From the NCBI RefSeq assembly GCF_023147585.1, contig NZ_JAHXOZ010000006.1, positions 1 through 64,000 of the forward strand: a DNA stretch of 64,000 nt, written 5' to 3'. The stretch comes from Micrococcus sp. EYE_212. GTDB taxonomy: Bacteria; Actinomycetota; Actinomycetes; Actinomycetales; Micrococcaceae. This document shows positions 16,263 to 25,164 of the stretch, piece by piece. Made by a program: the position numbers and the translations under genes. The notes beneath the pieces are model-generated. The model was not told where the DNA came from and did not search any database. It saw only the letters and a list, made by a program, of their open reading frames with translations. Position 1 is the stretch's first letter; each line of letters starts with the position of its first letter.

Positions 16263-18803
16263 ATGGTCGCCGCGCGTGAAGTCACCCTTCAGGAACTCCT
16301 CGGGGGCTCCTACCAGTACACGGTCCCGCTCTATCAGCGGACGTACTCCTGGGGACGTCCGCAGTGGCAGCGACTGTGGGAGGACGTCGTGGACATCGCC
16401 GACCACCGGCGGGACAACCCTTCGGCGACTCACTTCATCGGCTCCCTCGTTCTCGCCGGCTTCCGGGACAACGGGCCCGGCGGCCTCCAGCGGTGGCTCG
16501 TGGTGGACGGGCAGCAGCGGCTGACGACGCTGACGCTCCTCCTCGCCGCTGTCCGCGACCACCGGGCTGAGCACGAAGGCCCCATGCACGCCGATCGGGT
16601 CAATGAGAAGTACCTGGTCAACAAGTGGGAGGACGGCGATCTCCGCTACAAGGTCCTGCCCACCCAGGCCGACCGCGGCGCCTACCGCGGACGGATCGAG
16701 CACGCCCCGGATGCTGCCGAAGGCTCCAGGATCAGCGAAGCCCACCAGTTCTTCCTGACCAAGCTGCTCGGGTTGAGTCAACCGCCCGCCGACGGTGAAG
16801 AGGAGCCGCTGACCTTGGCGGAGGTCGAGTCCGCCGTCGTCGCCGGCCTGTCGATCGTGTCCGTGACCACCGGGGAGAACGACAACGCCCACCGCATCTT
16901 CGAGTCGCTGAACAACACCGGTCTCAAGCTCACCCAGGGCGACCTGCTCAGGAACTACCTGTTCATGCAGCTGCCCACACGGGCGGATGAGGTCTACACC
17001 ACCCTGTGGCTCCCGTTGCAGAACCTGCTCTCCAATGAGGAACTGGAGACCCTGTTCTGGCTTGACCTGGTGCAACAGGATCCCAAGGTCCGCCAAACGG
17101 AGATCTACGAGGGCCAGCAGCGACGCATGCGTGGCCTGCAGGACGAGTCGCAGGTCAGGGCGGAAGTCGAGCGGTTCCTGGCGTTGGGGCGTCTCTACGA
17201 CGTGATGCTCCGCCCGGAGAAGGAGAAGGACGCCGCAGTGCGGTTCCGCTTGGCACGCCTGCGCGCCTGGCGCACGACGACGACGTTCCCGATCACACTG
17301 CACCTGATGGAGCGCCGGTCGTTGGGGGACATCGACTCGGACGAACTGGCCCGTGCACTCCTCTACCTCGAGTCGTACCTGGTCCGGCGCCTCGTCTTCG
17401 GCCGCTACTCCGACGGTCTCAACACCACCTTGCTCGCGGCCACGGCCGACATTCAGGGCCAGGACGATCCGGCGGATGCCCTGCAGCGCTTCCTCTCCAG
17501 CGGGCGGAAGCACTTCGCCTCCGACGATCAGATCCGCCAGGCCGTGATGACGGCACCCTTCTATACGACGGGCCGGGCGGCCCACCGGAAGCTGATCCTC
17601 CGGTGGATCGAGGAGTCCTACGGCAGCAAGGAGCCGGTAGACCTCGACAGCGCGACCATCGAGCACGTCATGCCGCAGACCCTCACGGAGGAGTGGGAGC
17701 GCGCTCTGGCCGGCCAGCTCGAGGCGCACCAGGACCTTCGAGAGGTGCACACCGAACTCCTCCACACCTTGGGCAACCTCACCCTCAGCGGGTACAACAG
17801 CGAGCTGAGCAACGGGCCCTTCGAGGTCAAGCGTGCGGAGCTAGCCAAGAGTGGCATCCGCATGAACCAGGAGATCTCCGCTGAGCCGGTATGGGGTCCC
17901 ACCCAGATCCGTGCTCGCGCCGAGCGGCTGGCGGACCGGATCGTCGGTATCTGGCCGGGGCCCTCAGCCGAGGCCGCCTCCGGAGTCGCCCACACGGCCT
18001 GGCAGACGCTGACGGATGCCGTCGAGGCCATTCCCGCCGGGTTCTGGACCTCCTACGGCGAACTCGCACGGCTGATCGGAAGCCATCCGGTCCCCGTGGG
18101 GACCTACCTCGCACGGACGGCGCTGCCGCACGCTCATCGTGTGCTCCAGGCCGGTGGCACCGTCTCTCCGTCCTTCCGGTGGACCGACGTCCACCGCACG
18201 GACGATCCGCATGACGTCCTCGCAGCCGAAGGCGTGCGCTTCTCCGAGGACGGACGGGCCGACGGCGGCCAGCGGCTGCTGGCGGAGCAGCTCGCCGAGC
18301 TCATCGACGTCGACGTCGACCTGACCGATCCCCGGTCACTCGCCGCCCCGGGCAACGACCCTGCGCTGCGGGACCGCTGGGTCGACCGACTTCACGACCA
18401 CAACGATCCCGAATCGGCCCGCGCACTGATCGAGGTCCAACGAGGATGGGTCGAGCGCGGTGGCCGGGCGGAATTCGCGGACAATGCCGCCGGCGGTTGT
18501 TTCCTGGTCGTCCCGCGCACGTCAGCACGCGCCATCTGGCCGGTGATCCTGTACCCGACGTACGGCGTCGAGGTCGTCTTCTATCATCTGGCGAAGTGGG
18601 CTCCCTTCACGGACGAGACGCTTCTCGACGAATTCCGGGGACGTCTGAATCTCATCCCCGAGGTGGAATTCGGCCCTGAGTCCCTCCGCCGGCGCCCGAG
18701 CATCAAGCCGCAGACCCTTCAGCCGGCCGCGGCGCAGGAGGCGTTCCGCGACGCGCTGGAGTGGTTCCTGCACACCGTCCAGGAGGACGACAGAAGTGCC
18801 TGA
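16263..18803 (+). CDS. GmrSD-like DUF262/DUF1524 nuclease fused to an alkyltransferase-like domain
   Basis: An 846-residue multidomain protein. Residues 1-220 are DUF262 (GmrS-type NTPase) with VPLYQRTYSW and DGQQRLTT near residue 81. A helical middle follows. DUF1524 (GmrD-type HNH nuclease) spans about 440-560 with IEHVMPQ near 465 and GNLTLSGYN near 503. Residues about 580-640 match the DNA-binding domain of O6-alkylguanine transferases (IPAGFWTSYGELARLIG, then ALPHAHRVLQAGG), with Ala where the acceptor Cys would be, as in alkyltransferase-like proteins. A C-terminal domain of unknown type follows (about 700-846). GmrSD enzymes restrict phage DNA with modified bases. The ATG has no Shine-Dalgarno; TAAGCT at 16251-16256 suggests a leaderless transcript. 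Confidence 0.88.
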   Translation: MVAAREVTLQELLGGSYQYTVPLYQRTYSWGRPQWQRLWEDVVDIADHRRDNPSATHFIGSLVLAGFRDNGPGGLQRWLVVDGQQRLTTLTLLLAAVRDHRAEHEGPMHADRVNEKYLVNKWEDGDLRYKVLPTQADRGAYRGRIEHAPDAAEGSRISEAHQFFLTKLLGLSQPPADGEEEPLTLAEVESAVVAGLSIVSVTTGENDNAHRIFESLNNTGLKLTQGDLLRNYLFMQLPTRADEVYTTLWLPLQNLLSNEELETLFWLDLVQQDPKVRQTEIYEGQQRRMRGLQDESQVRAEVERFLALGRLYDVMLRPEKEKDAAVRFRLARLRAWRTTTTFPITLHLMERRSLGDIDSDELARALLYLESYLVRRLVFGRYSDGLNTTLLAATADIQGQDDPADALQRFLSSGRKHFASDDQIRQAVMTAPFYTTGRAAHRKLILRWIEESYGSKEPVDLDSATIEHVMPQTLTEEWERALAGQLEAHQDLREVHTELLHTLGNLTLSGYNSELSNGPFEVKRAELAKSGIRMNQEISAEPVWGPTQIRARAERLADRIVGIWPGPSAEAASGVAHTAWQTLTDAVEAIPAGFWTSYGELARLIGSHPVPVGTYLARTALPHAHRVLQAGGTVSPSFRWTDVHRTDDPHDVLAAEGVRFSEDGRADGGQRLLAEQLAELIDVDVDLTDPRSLAAPGNDPALRDRWVDRLHDHNDPESARALIEVQRGWVERGGRAEFADNAAGGCFLVVPRTSARAIWPVILYPTYGVEVVFYHLAKWAPFTDETLLDEFRGRLNLIPEVEFGPESLRRRPSIKPQTLQPAAAQEAFRDALEWFLHTVQEDDRSA

Positions 18804-18878
18804 CAGCCCTGCCAGGGGCAGGTCCTGGCGAGGCGCTGACCCCCTCACCCCGTCCACCCCACCCAGTACGCTCGCCCC

Positions 18879-19088
18879 ATGAAGATCGGTCTCCGCAAGC
18901 CCAGCCTGAAGAAGTCCATCAAGGCCCGCACCACGGGCCGCGCCAAGCGTGCGATCAAGCGCACGGTCATCCCCGGCTACGGCCGCAAGGGGATGGGCTG
19001 GCTGCGCGATCCGAAGCGCGCCGCCTACAACGCCGTCTACCGGCGCACCACGGTCGGCCTGGGCGACGTCCTGAAGATGTTCAAGTGA
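18879..19088 (+). CDS. Small very basic conserved protein
   Basis: A 69-residue protein, strongly basic in its first half (LRKPSLKKSIKARTTGRAKR) with IPGYGRKGMGW in the middle. Short basic proteins of this kind recur in actinobacteria without assigned function. The composition suggests binding to nucleic acid or an acidic partner. It stands alone at the right edge of the defence island, with no membrane segment or signal peptide. Confidence 0.7.
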   Translation: MKIGLRKPSLKKSIKARTTGRAKRAIKRTVIPGYGRKGMGWLRDPKRAAYNAVYRRTTVGLGDVLKMFK

Positions 19089-19187
19089 TCTCCACGCCCT
19101 CGCGGACCTGACCGGGGCGGCCCGGTCGGGGCGTGCCGCCGGCCTGGGCTGCCGCCGCCCCCGCCGGCCTGGGCTGCCGCCCGCCCC

Positions 19188-19988
19188 TCACCGGCCCGCG
19201 AACGCCTCCACCCGCCGCACGGCCTCCGGGTGCTCGGACGCCGCCGCGATCGACGCCGCCTCCTGCCGCACATGCGCGCGCAGCGCCTCGACGTCGGCCC
19301 CGCGGGTCAGCGCCTTCGTGGGCCCGTAGGTGTGCGCCGGGCCGGCCACCAGTTCGTCCTCGAGCTCCGTCAGACGTGCCGCGAACGCGTCGCCGGCCAC
19401 CGCCTCGGTCGCCAGGCCCCACCCGACGGCCTCGGCCCCGTTCAGGCGCCGCCCGCCGAGCAGCAGCTGCGTCGCGCGCACCGGCCCGAGCACCCGAGGC
19501 AGCCAGTAGGACACGCCCGTGTCCGGGGTCATCCCGAGCGCGGAGAACGCCGTCACCAGCTGCGCGTCCTCGCGCACCAGCACGACGTCGCCGCCCAGCA
19601 TGATCCCGAGCCCCGCCCCGGCGGCCGTCCCGTTGACGCCGGCCAGCACCAGCAGGCGAGAGCCCGTCAGCGCCACCGTGACCTCGCCCGCCGCCTCGCC
19701 GAGCTCCTGGATCATCGCGCGCCGCTCCGGCCCGGCGGGGGAGGCGGCCATGGCCTGGACGTCCCCGCCGCCGCAGAAGATCCGCCCCGCGCCGGTCAGC
19801 GTGAGCACGTGAACGGACTCGTCCGCCTCGGCCGCGGCGATCGCCGCGAGCACCTCGCGCGCCATCGTCAGCCCGAGCGCGTTGCCCTTCGCGGGCCGGT
19901 TCAGCGTCAGCCGCACGACGCCGGGCCGCGTCTCGACGAGGACGGCGGGGGCGTCGTCGGAGGAAGAAGGGGTGGGTGCGGTGGTCAT
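19188..19988 (-). CDS. Enoyl-CoA hydratase/isomerase family protein
   Basis: A 266-residue crotonase-fold protein with VRLTLNRPAKGNAL near residues 23-36 and the oxyanion-hole segments FCGGGDVQAMA near 75 and NGTAAGAGLGI near 115. It would hydrate enoyl-CoA in fatty-acid or aromatic-acid degradation. The ATG at 19988 follows AGGAGC; the longer frame upstream is unsupported. It is the last gene of an operon with the acyl-CoA dehydrogenase and acyl-CoA ligase. Substrate is not determined. Confidence 0.88.
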   Translation of the reverse strand: MTTAPTPSSSDDAPAVLVETRPGVVRLTLNRPAKGNALGLTMAREVLAAIAAAEADESVHVLTLTGAGRIFCGGGDVQAMAASPAGPERRAMIQELGEAAGEVTVALTGSRLLVLAGVNGTAAGAGLGIMLGGDVVLVREDAQLVTAFSALGMTPDTGVSYWLPRVLGPVRATQLLLGGRRLNGAEAVGWGLATEAVAGDAFAARLTELEDELVAGPAHTYGPTKALTRGADVEALRAHVRQEAASIAAASEHPEAVRRVEAFAGR

Positions 19989-20053
19989 GTCAGCTCCTAG
20001 GGATCGGAAGGTGGGGTGTGTGGGTGTCGGCCACGGGAGCGGCCGGCCGGGGC

Positions 20054-21244
20054 TCACGCGAATGCGCTCATCCCGGTCAGGTCCCGGCCCAGGATCAACG
20101 CCTGCACGGACTCCGTTCCCTCATAGGTGTGCAGCGCCTCGACGTCCGTCATGTGGCGGATCACCTGGTTCTCCAGCAGGATGCCGTTGCCGCCGAGCAT
20201 GTCCCGGGCGATCTGCGCCACGCGGCGCGCGCCCCGCGTGCAGCTGTACTTGAGCAGGGACGCCTGCTGGTCCCGCAGGGTCCCGGCCGCCTGCAGCCGC
20301 GCGACCGCCGCACAGCGGGCCTGCATCCCCGTGACCTCGTCCAGCATCTGCGCGAGCCGCTCCTGCACCATCTGGTGCGCGCCGAGCGGCTTCCCGAACT
20401 GCTCCCGCTGCGTCGCGTAGGCCAGCGCGGACTCGAACATGCTGGAGGCGTGGCCCAGCGCGGACCACCCCACGTTCACGCGGGTGGCCACGAGCACGCG
20501 GGCCGCGTCCTTGAACGTGGCGACGTGGGGCAGGCGTGCGTCGTCGTCCACCCGCACGTCCGTCAGGGAGATCTCCGCCTGGTGGATCGCCCGCAGGGCG
20601 CCCTTGCCGGTGATGACCTCGGCCTCGTACCCGGGCGTGGACTGCTCCACGATGAAGCCCTTGACCTGGCCGTCCTCCGTGTCGCGCGCCCACACCAGCG
20701 TGATGCCGCCGGAGGCGCCGTTGCCGATCCACTTCTTGGCGCCGTTCAGCACCCAGCCGCCGGCGCCGTCGGGACGGGCGGAGGTCTCCAGGGACACGGA
20801 GTCCGAGCCGTGCAGCGGCTCGGTGAGCGCGAACCCTCCTGGCAGGCGACCGCTGGCCACCGGCTCGAGGCACCGCTCCTTCTGCGCCTCCGAGGCGCAG
20901 TGCACCAGGGCCCGCAGCACGAGCCCGCCCTGCACCGCGGCCGCCGCCGCCATGGAGCCGTCCGCGCGGGAGATCTCCATGGACACCAGCCCGGCGGCCA
21001 GCGGGGACATCACCGCGTGCCCGGGCACGTCCAGGCCGTCGGTGAGCAGGTCCAGCTCCCCGGCCCGCGCCACGAGGTCCAGCGGGTACTCCGCGCGGTC
21101 CCAGTGCCCGTCGATCCGCTCGAGCACCTCCCGGCCGTAGGCGCGGGCCCGGTCCCAGTGTTCGCGGTCCTCGTCCGTGGCCTCTGCGAAGGCCTCCAGG
21201 TAGTCCACGTCCAGGGGGGTGGTCACGTCATAGGTCGGCCGCAT
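20054..21244 (-). CDS. Acyl-CoA dehydrogenase, glutaryl-CoA dehydrogenase-like
   Basis: A 396-residue flavoprotein with the acyl-CoA dehydrogenase signature ALTEPLHGSDSVS near residue 140 and the catalytic-glutamate segment EALHTYEGTESVQALILGR near 370. The C-terminus (MLGGNGI..., IRHMTDVEALHTYEGT) resembles the glutaryl-CoA dehydrogenase branch. It oxidises an acyl-CoA to the enoyl-CoA, passing electrons to ETF. The ATG at 21244 overlaps the ligase stop (TGATG), so translation is coupled. Confidence 0.9.
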   Translation of the reverse strand: MRPTYDVTTPLDVDYLEAFAEATDEDREHWDRARAYGREVLERIDGHWDRAEYPLDLVARAGELDLLTDGLDVPGHAVMSPLAAGLVSMEISRADGSMAAAAAVQGGLVLRALVHCASEAQKERCLEPVASGRLPGGFALTEPLHGSDSVSLETSARPDGAGGWVLNGAKKWIGNGASGGITLVWARDTEDGQVKGFIVEQSTPGYEAEVITGKGALRAIHQAEISLTDVRVDDDARLPHVATFKDAARVLVATRVNVGWSALGHASSMFESALAYATQREQFGKPLGAHQMVQERLAQMLDEVTGMQARCAAVARLQAAGTLRDQQASLLKYSCTRGARRVAQIARDMLGGNGILLENQVIRHMTDVEALHTYEGTESVQALILGRDLTGMSAFA

Positions 21245-22836
21245 CACCCCTGGCCCGCCGTCCGTTCGGCGCGCAGGGCGCGCTTGAGCAGCTTGCCGGA
21301 CTGGTTGCGCGGCAGCTCGGCCACGAAGTCGACGCGCTTGGGGACCTTGAACGCGGCGAGGCGCTCCTTCACGTGGGCCCGCACGGTCTCCGCGGTCAGC
21401 TCGGCGCCCTCCTTGAGCACCACGACGGCGGTCACCGCCTCGATCCACCGTTCGTCCGGCAGCCCGACGACGGCGACCTCCGCCACCTCGTCCAGCTCGT
21501 AGATGGCGTCCTCCACCTCGCGGGGCGCCACGAGGACGCCGCCGGTGTTGATGACGTCCTTGATGCGGTCCACCACCTGGATGTAGCCCGCGGCGTCCTG
21601 GGTGACCTGGTCGCCGGAGCGGAACCAGCCGTCGTCGGTGAACGCGTCCGCGGTGGCCTCGGGGCGGTTCCAGTACCCGTTGAGCAGCTGCGGGGAGCGG
21701 TACTGGATCTCGCCCGGCTCACCCGGCTTGGCCGGGGCGCCGTCCGCCGTCATGACGCGGGCCTCCACGTGGAACACGGGGCGTCCGCACGAGGCGGGGC
21801 GGGCATCGTGCTCCTCGGGACGCAGCACGGTGCAGAGGGGGCCGAGCTCGGACTGGCCGAAGCAGTTGTAGAAGCCGATGCAGGGCTGGGCCTGCCGCAG
21901 GCGCTGCAGCACGGTGACGGGCATGATCGAGGCGCCGTACTGGGCCTTCCGCAGCGAGGAGAGGTCCCGCGTGGCGAGGTCCGGGTGGTTGCTCAGCGGC
22001 ACCCACACCGTGGGCGCGAGGAAGAGGGAGCCGATGTGCTCGGCCTCCACGACCTCCAGCATGCGCGGGATGTCCGGGGAGGGCAGGATCCGCACGGTGG
22101 CGCCCAGGGACAGGTAGGGCAGCAGGATCACGTGCATCGCGGCCGAGTGGTAGAGCGGCATGGCCACGAGCGGACGGTCCTCCGCCGTGTAGTCGAGCGC
22201 GATGACGGAGGAGAGGTACTCGGCCACGAGCGCGCGGTGGGACATCATCGCCCCCTTCGGGGCGGACGTGGTCCCCGAGGTGTAGAGCAGCTGCGCGAGG
22301 TCGGTGGCCTGCACGTCGACGTCGGGCGCGGACGCGTCCGCCGACTCGTCCCGGGCGGTCTCCAGGACGGCGGGCTCCCCGCCGTCCTCGGCGGCGAGCA
22401 GGGGCCAGACCCGGCCCAGCGCGGGGACGCGGCCCTCCGCGCGGACCTGGTCCACGCGCTCGAGCATCGCGGCGTCCGTGACGAGCAGCTCCGCGCCGGA
22501 GTCCTCGAGGGCATGGGCGAGCTCTCCGCCCTTGAGGGCGAAGTTCACGGGCACGTGCACGTAGCCGGCCGTGGCGCACGCGAGGAAGAGCACCGCGTAG
22601 GCGTCCGAGTTCATCGCGTAGGCGGCGACGCGGGAGCCCTGCGGCATCCCGGTGGCGAGCAGCCGGCGGGCCACGCGGTGCACGCCGTCGCGCAGCTGCG
22701 CGTAGGTCCAGTCCCGGTCCTCGAACCGCAGGGCCACGGCGCGGGGGGAGCGGGCGACGGCACGGGCGAAGAGGCGGCCGATGGTGTCCTCGGGTGCCGG
22801 GCCGCGGGCGTGGGTGTCAGGGGTCGTCTGCGACAT
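21244..22836 (-). CDS. AMP-dependent acyl-CoA synthetase/ligase
   Basis: A 530-residue ANL-superfamily enzyme with the phosphate loop YTSGTTSAPKG near residue 190, the adenine motif GFYNCFGQSE near 330, GWFRSGD near 410 and the C-terminal lysine motif NQSGKLLKR near 515. It activates a carboxylic acid to its CoA thioester through an adenylate. The start follows GGAGGACACC. It lies 42 bp after the thiolase remnant. The chain-length preference cannot be inferred. Confidence 0.9.
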   Translation of the reverse strand: MSQTTPDTHARGPAPEDTIGRLFARAVARSPRAVALRFEDRDWTYAQLRDGVHRVARRLLATGMPQGSRVAAYAMNSDAYAVLFLACATAGYVHVPVNFALKGGELAHALEDSGAELLVTDAAMLERVDQVRAEGRVPALGRVWPLLAAEDGGEPAVLETARDESADASAPDVDVQATDLAQLLYTSGTTSAPKGAMMSHRALVAEYLSSVIALDYTAEDRPLVAMPLYHSAAMHVILLPYLSLGATVRILPSPDIPRMLEVVEAEHIGSLFLAPTVWVPLSNHPDLATRDLSSLRKAQYGASIMPVTVLQRLRQAQPCIGFYNCFGQSELGPLCTVLRPEEHDARPASCGRPVFHVEARVMTADGAPAKPGEPGEIQYRSPQLLNGYWNRPEATADAFTDDGWFRSGDQVTQDAAGYIQVVDRIKDVINTGGVLVAPREVEDAIYELDEVAEVAVVGLPDERWIEAVTAVVVLKEGAELTAETVRAHVKERLAAFKVPKRVDFVAELPRNQSGKLLKRALRAERTAGQG

Positions 22837-22878
22837 GGTGTCCTCCAGGGGGTGGAGCGGAAGGGGCAGGGAGGGGGC

Positions 22879-23073
22879 TCAGAGCCGTTCGACCGTCGTC
22901 CCCGGGACATCCTCGGACAGCCCTGCGGCACGCCAGGCGTGGCGCGCGGTGTGCATGGCCTGCGGCCCCGGCTGGTCGACGCCGTCGAGGAGCACCTCGG
23001 CGGCCGCGGCCGAGTCGAGGTCCTGGCGGCCCACCGGGGTGCGGACGGCGTCGACGATGTGGGCCTCAGTCAT
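22879..23073 (-). pseudogene. Remnant of a thiolase (acetyl-CoA acyltransferase) gene
   Basis: A 64-residue frame from the ATG at 23073 starts with the thiolase N-terminus MTEAHIVDAVRTPVGRQ. It then skips about 30 residues and resumes with PQAMHTARHAWRAAGLSEDVPGTTVERL, which aligns just before the catalytic CGSG. There the frame ends at a TGA and the remaining 300 or so residues are absent. The nuclease-like deletions leave reading frame and ribosome site (GAGGAGT-rich upstream) intact, so a short peptide may still be made. It occupies the first position of the ligase-dehydrogenase-hydratase operon. Confidence 0.8.
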
Positions 23074-23248
23074 GAGGAGTCCGATCTCTGGGCGGCCTGT
23101 GGTGGGCGTCACGCTAACGCTAGGAAATCCAACAATCAAGGGTGATCCGCCTGATCCCGCGTCCCGCCCCTATGACCTGGGCAGACACCCTCCCCACCGC
23201 TTACCGTGAGCCGGCACCCCCGCGTCCCCTCCGTACGAGAGCAGAGCC

Positions 23249-24592
23249 GTGACCTCTTCGCACTCCGCCGGCGCTCACTCCGCCGACGTCGACCCCGCCA
23301 CCGGCAGCCCACTGGCCCGCAAGGTCGGCACGTGGAGCCTCTTCCTGTTCATCCTGGGCGACGTCCTCGGTGCGGGCGTCTACGTCCTCGCCGGCTCCGT
23401 GGCCAAGCTCTCCGGCGGCGCGGTGTGGGTGCCGCTCGTGGCCGCCCTCCTCCTCGCGCTGCTCACGGCCGGCTCCTACGCCGAGCTGGCCACGAAGTAC
23501 CCGCGGGCCGGCGGCTCCTCGCACTACGCCACCCGCGCGTTCGGCCCGTTCGTCGGGTTCCTCGTGGGCTTCTGCATGCTCGCGGCCGGCATCGTCTCGG
23601 TGGGCGCGCTCGCCCTCGGCTTCGCCGGCGACTATCTCGGCGCGTTCGTGAACTGGCCGACGGCGATCGTCGTCGTCGTGTTCCTCGCGCTGCTGGCCGC
23701 CCTGAACATCCGCGGCATCGCCGAGTCGCTCGGCGTGAACCGCGTGGCCACCGTCATCGAGGTCGGCGGCCTGGTGCTCGTGGTGGTCCTGGGTGCCATC
23801 CTGCTCGCCCGCGGCGGCGGGGACCTCTCTCGACTCACGCAGCTCGGCACCCCGGAGAACGGCCCGTTCGCGGCCGTCCTGGCCGGCACCGTGCTCGCCT
23901 TCTACTCCTACGCCGGCTTCGAGACCAGCGTGAACGTGGCCGAGGAGACCCGTGACCCCGCGCGCTCCTACCCCCGCGCCCTCTTCGGCGCGCTCACGGT
24001 GGCGGGCCTGCTCTACGCGGCCGTCGGCGTCGTGGCCTCCGCCGCCGTCCCGACGGCGGAGCTCGCCTCCTCCTCGGCCCCGCTCCTGCAGGTGGTGCAG
24101 GCGGCGGGGATCGTCCCGCCCGAGGTGTTCAGCGTGATCGCGCTCGTGGCGGTGGCCAACGGCGCCCTCCTCACCGGCATCATGAGCTCCCGCCTCACCT
24201 ACGGCATGGCCCGCGACGGCCTGCTGCCCTCCTTCCTCGGCAAGGTCCTCCCGGGCCGGCAGACCCCGTGGGTGGCGGTCATCGTGACCACCGCGATCTC
24301 GCTCGTCCTCGCGCTCACCGGCACCCTCGAGCTGCTCGCGGGCATCATGGTGCTCCTGCTGCTCGTGGTGTTCGTGGCCGTGAACGTGGCCGTGCTGGTG
24401 CTGCGCAAGGACCCCGTGGCGCACCGCCACTACCGCGTGCCGGCGTTCCTGCCGGTCCTCGGCGTCGCCTCCTGTCTGCTGCTCGCCACGCAGGTGGAGC
24501 CCGAGGTCTGGATCGGCGGCATCCCGTTCCTCGCCGTGGCGGCTCTCCTCGCGGTGTTCGCCATGGCGAACCACCGGCGCCGGAACGCCTGA
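23249..24592 (+). CDS. APC-superfamily amino acid permease
   Basis: A 447-residue integral membrane protein with about 12 hydrophobic segments. The first carries FILGDVLGAGVYVLAG, the Gly-rich substrate-binding turn of amino acid/polyamine permeases; YAELATKYPRAGGSSHY follows TM2 and YSYAGFETSVNVAEE marks TM6. It would import an amino acid or amine with protons. The start is a GTG at 23249. It is divergent from the fatty-acid operon across a 175-bp gap in which I see no clear operator. A terminator hairpin follows. Substrate unknown. Confidence 0.9.
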   Translation: MTSSHSAGAHSADVDPATGSPLARKVGTWSLFLFILGDVLGAGVYVLAGSVAKLSGGAVWVPLVAALLLALLTAGSYAELATKYPRAGGSSHYATRAFGPFVGFLVGFCMLAAGIVSVGALALGFAGDYLGAFVNWPTAIVVVVFLALLAALNIRGIAESLGVNRVATVIEVGGLVLVVVLGAILLARGGGDLSRLTQLGTPENGPFAAVLAGTVLAFYSYAGFETSVNVAEETRDPARSYPRALFGALTVAGLLYAAVGVVASAAVPTAELASSSAPLLQVVQAAGIVPPEVFSVIALVAVANGALLTGIMSSRLTYGMARDGLLPSFLGKVLPGRQTPWVAVIVTTAISLVLALTGTLELLAGIMVLLLLVVFVAVNVAVLVLRKDPVAHRHYRVPAFLPVLGVASCLLLATQVEPEVWIGGIPFLAVAALLAVFAMANHRRRNA

Positions 24593-24655
24593 GACAGGCC
24601 CGGGGACGCCCCACCCGCCGAGGGCCTGGGTGGCCCGACCCGTCCGGACCCCGCA

Positions 24656-24703
24656 CGCAGGAAGGGGCGGTCACCCCGTCCGAGGGGACCGCCCCTTCCT
24701 GCG
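24656..24703. terminator. Bidirectional terminator hairpin, 16-bp stem
   Basis: Arms 24656-24671 and 24688-24703 pair perfectly, with an inner CCCC/GGGG extension. It lies between the permease and the convergent gene at 24722. Confidence 0.88.
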
Positions 24704-24721
24704 GGCGGTGGGAGGAACCGC

Positions 24722-25054
24722 TCAGAAGCCCAGCGGGCCCCGGCGCGTGGTGCGTCGACCGGTGGTGCCGCCGAGCAGCGAGCCCAGCAGGCCGCCGCCG
24801 CGCGGGGTGCCCCGACGCGTCGTGGGGGCGTAGCCGCGGCGACCGGCCGCGCCGCCGGCGCGGCGCGCCAGCTGGCTCAGGGCCAGGCCGCCCAGCGCGG
24901 TCAGCATGCCGTGGGACGCACCCGACCGGCCGTTGGTGCGGCCGACACCGGACTGGCCCAGGCCGGGGCGGCCGAAGGACGAACGGGTGGAGCGGCCGCG
25001 GCCACGCTGCTGCGTGCCGCCGAGCGAACCGGTGAGGCTGGAGAGGATGCCCAT
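24722..25054 (-). CDS. Small Gly/Arg-rich protein of unknown function
   Basis: A 110-residue protein starting MGILSSLTGSLGG after a strong AGGAGGACATC ribosome site. It is rich in Gly, Arg and Thr (APTTRRGTPRGGGLLGSLLGG) and has one moderately hydrophobic stretch near residues 50-63 (MLTALGGLALSQLARRAGG). Such low-complexity basic proteins often have disordered tails. No family is recognised. The much longer open frame upstream on this strand is the antisense of the symporter region and is not coding. Confidence 0.75.
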   Translation of the reverse strand: MGILSSLTGSLGGTQQRGRGRSTRSSFGRPGLGQSGVGRTNGRSGASHGMLTALGGLALSQLARRAGGAAGRRGYAPTTRRGTPRGGGLLGSLLGGTTGRRTTRRGPLGF

Positions 25055-25164
25055 GGTGATGTCCTCCTGGGACGTCGTGCCGGCCACGGGAGCGCGGCCG
25101 ATCTGTTGAGCCCAACCTAGGCCGACGCCCCCCGGACGCGTCCAGTGCTCGCGGGCGTGCCGGT

